A DNA stretch of 64,000 bases from Nocardioides sp. (lineage in GTDB: Bacteria; Actinomycetota; Actinomycetes; Propionibacteriales; Nocardioidaceae), in the NCBI RefSeq assembly GCF_030149505.1, contig NZ_JASBRN010000037.1, positions 1 to 64,000 on the forward strand, given 5' to 3'. Positions 63,690 to 64,000 of the stretch are shown here, piece after piece. The position numbers and the translations under genes are program-made. The notes under the pieces were generated by a model. That model worked only from the letters and a program-made list of their open reading frames with translations. It was not told where the DNA came from and did no database searches. Numbering within the stretch: position 1 is the stretch's first letter; each line of letters opens with the position of its first letter.

Positions 63690-64000
63690 TCAGTCGTCGG
63701 TCGTGACCCGCAGGACCAGCCGGCTGGTGCCGTCCTCGGTCGAGGCGCTCAGGCCCAGCGCCTGGAGCGGCTCGAGGTTGTCCAGCACCGCGTCGTCCTC
63801 ACCCTCGGGCAGCGAGCCGCGGACCAGGTCGACGAGCGCGTCGGCGTCGAGGAAGAGCAGGCCATCGACGTCGTCGGCGTCCGGGACGGCCCGCTGGAAG
63901 CGCTCGTCCTCGCCCAGGGAACCGTCCGCAGCAGCGACCTCCTCGGCCCAGGCCTCGTCCAGGCCCAGGACCACGCGCCCGTCCTCCCCCAGCACCGCGG
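63690..64000 (-). CDS. C-terminal part of a DUF3352-like protein (runs off the right edge)
   Basis: A minus-strand frame open to the window edge; the visible 103 residues are the C-terminus. The sequence is acidic, with GLLFLDADALVDLVR and an ending SRLVLRVTTDD. That end is typical of DUF3352 proteins, large membrane-anchored proteins common in actinobacteria; function unknown. The start lies outside the window. Confidence 0.6.
   Translation of the reverse strand, partial: AVLGEDGRVVLGLDEAWAEEVAAADGSLGEDERFQRAVPDADDVDGLLFLDADALVDLVRGSLPEGEDDAVLDNLEPLQALGLSASTEDGTSRLVLRVTTDD

Overview
This is a chromosomal segment from a very G+C-rich actinobacterium. Several markers point to that phylum: a bifunctional PriA in place of HisA, a PdtaR-type ANTAR response regulator, an AftD-like membrane glycosyltransferase, HGxxPAAW and TIGR02234 small membrane proteins, and frequent GTG starts with 4-base ATGA/GTGA overlaps. 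The overall gene set and the TCGAG-rich palindromic repeats suggest Nocardioides or a close relative. That family-level call is an inference; no rRNA is present to confirm it. I see no prophage, IS element or CRISPR array.

Layout. 1-7.8 kb: a lipoprotein GH3 glycosidase coupled to coaE, a small membrane protein, a PEP-mutase/isocitrate-lyase family enzyme, an AlkZ/YcaQ-like winged-helix protein coupled to a short acyl-CoA ligase, then rpsA. 7.8-14.3 kb: accessory genes, namely a secreted calcium-binding TSP3-repeat protein, a phosphotransferase, a protein built of 13 decapeptide repeats coupled to a methyltransferase, and a DUF3068 protein. 14.4-26.9 kb: a cell-envelope glycan region with a polytopic membrane protein, an acyltransferase, AftD, a methyltransferase, a GT4 glycosyltransferase, a DUF2613 small protein, a second large polytopic protein and a flippase. 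27-31.6 kb: polA, a thioesterase, a GNAT protein and DUF554. 31.8-37.3 kb: a branched-chain amino-acid (Liv-type) ABC transporter, with livK on + facing livHMGF on -. 37.5-46 kb: pdtaR, an unusual tRNA with anticodon CAA, pyk and gltBD. 46-62.2 kb: lgt, a SCO1-like protein, trpA-trpB-trpC, small membrane proteins, hisI, a large secreted Ig-like protein, then hisF-priA-hisH-hisB-hisC-hisD (transcribed in the opposite order to this list). 62.3-64 kb: a LON-domain protein, ybaK and a truncated DUF3352-like gene.

How the genes work together. The his and trp genes form one long minus-strand supercluster. PriA can serve both pathways, which fits the absence of trpF; hisG, hisE, trpE and trpD are not in this window. 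GltBD supplies glutamate, the amino donor for HisC and the amide pool for HisH. Lgt would modify the four predicted lipoproteins or lipoprotein-like products, including LivK, the SCO1-like protein and the GH3 enzyme.

Most notable signals. (1) At least twelve genes have a TANNNT hexamer placed 6-7 nt before the start codon, the signature of leaderless mRNAs. (2) A 13-copy perfect-period decapeptide repeat protein. (3) A LivH permease preceded by a signal peptide and an exported beta-sandwich-like domain. (4) A large secreted protein gene splitting the his operon, whose promoter contains a palindrome resembling the DasR dre operator. (5) A palindromic repeat that forms a coding loop inside hisF. 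(6) A 73-nt, class I-shaped tRNA with a CAA (leucine) anticodon. (7) A 19-codon leaderless mini-ORF overlapping the livK start.
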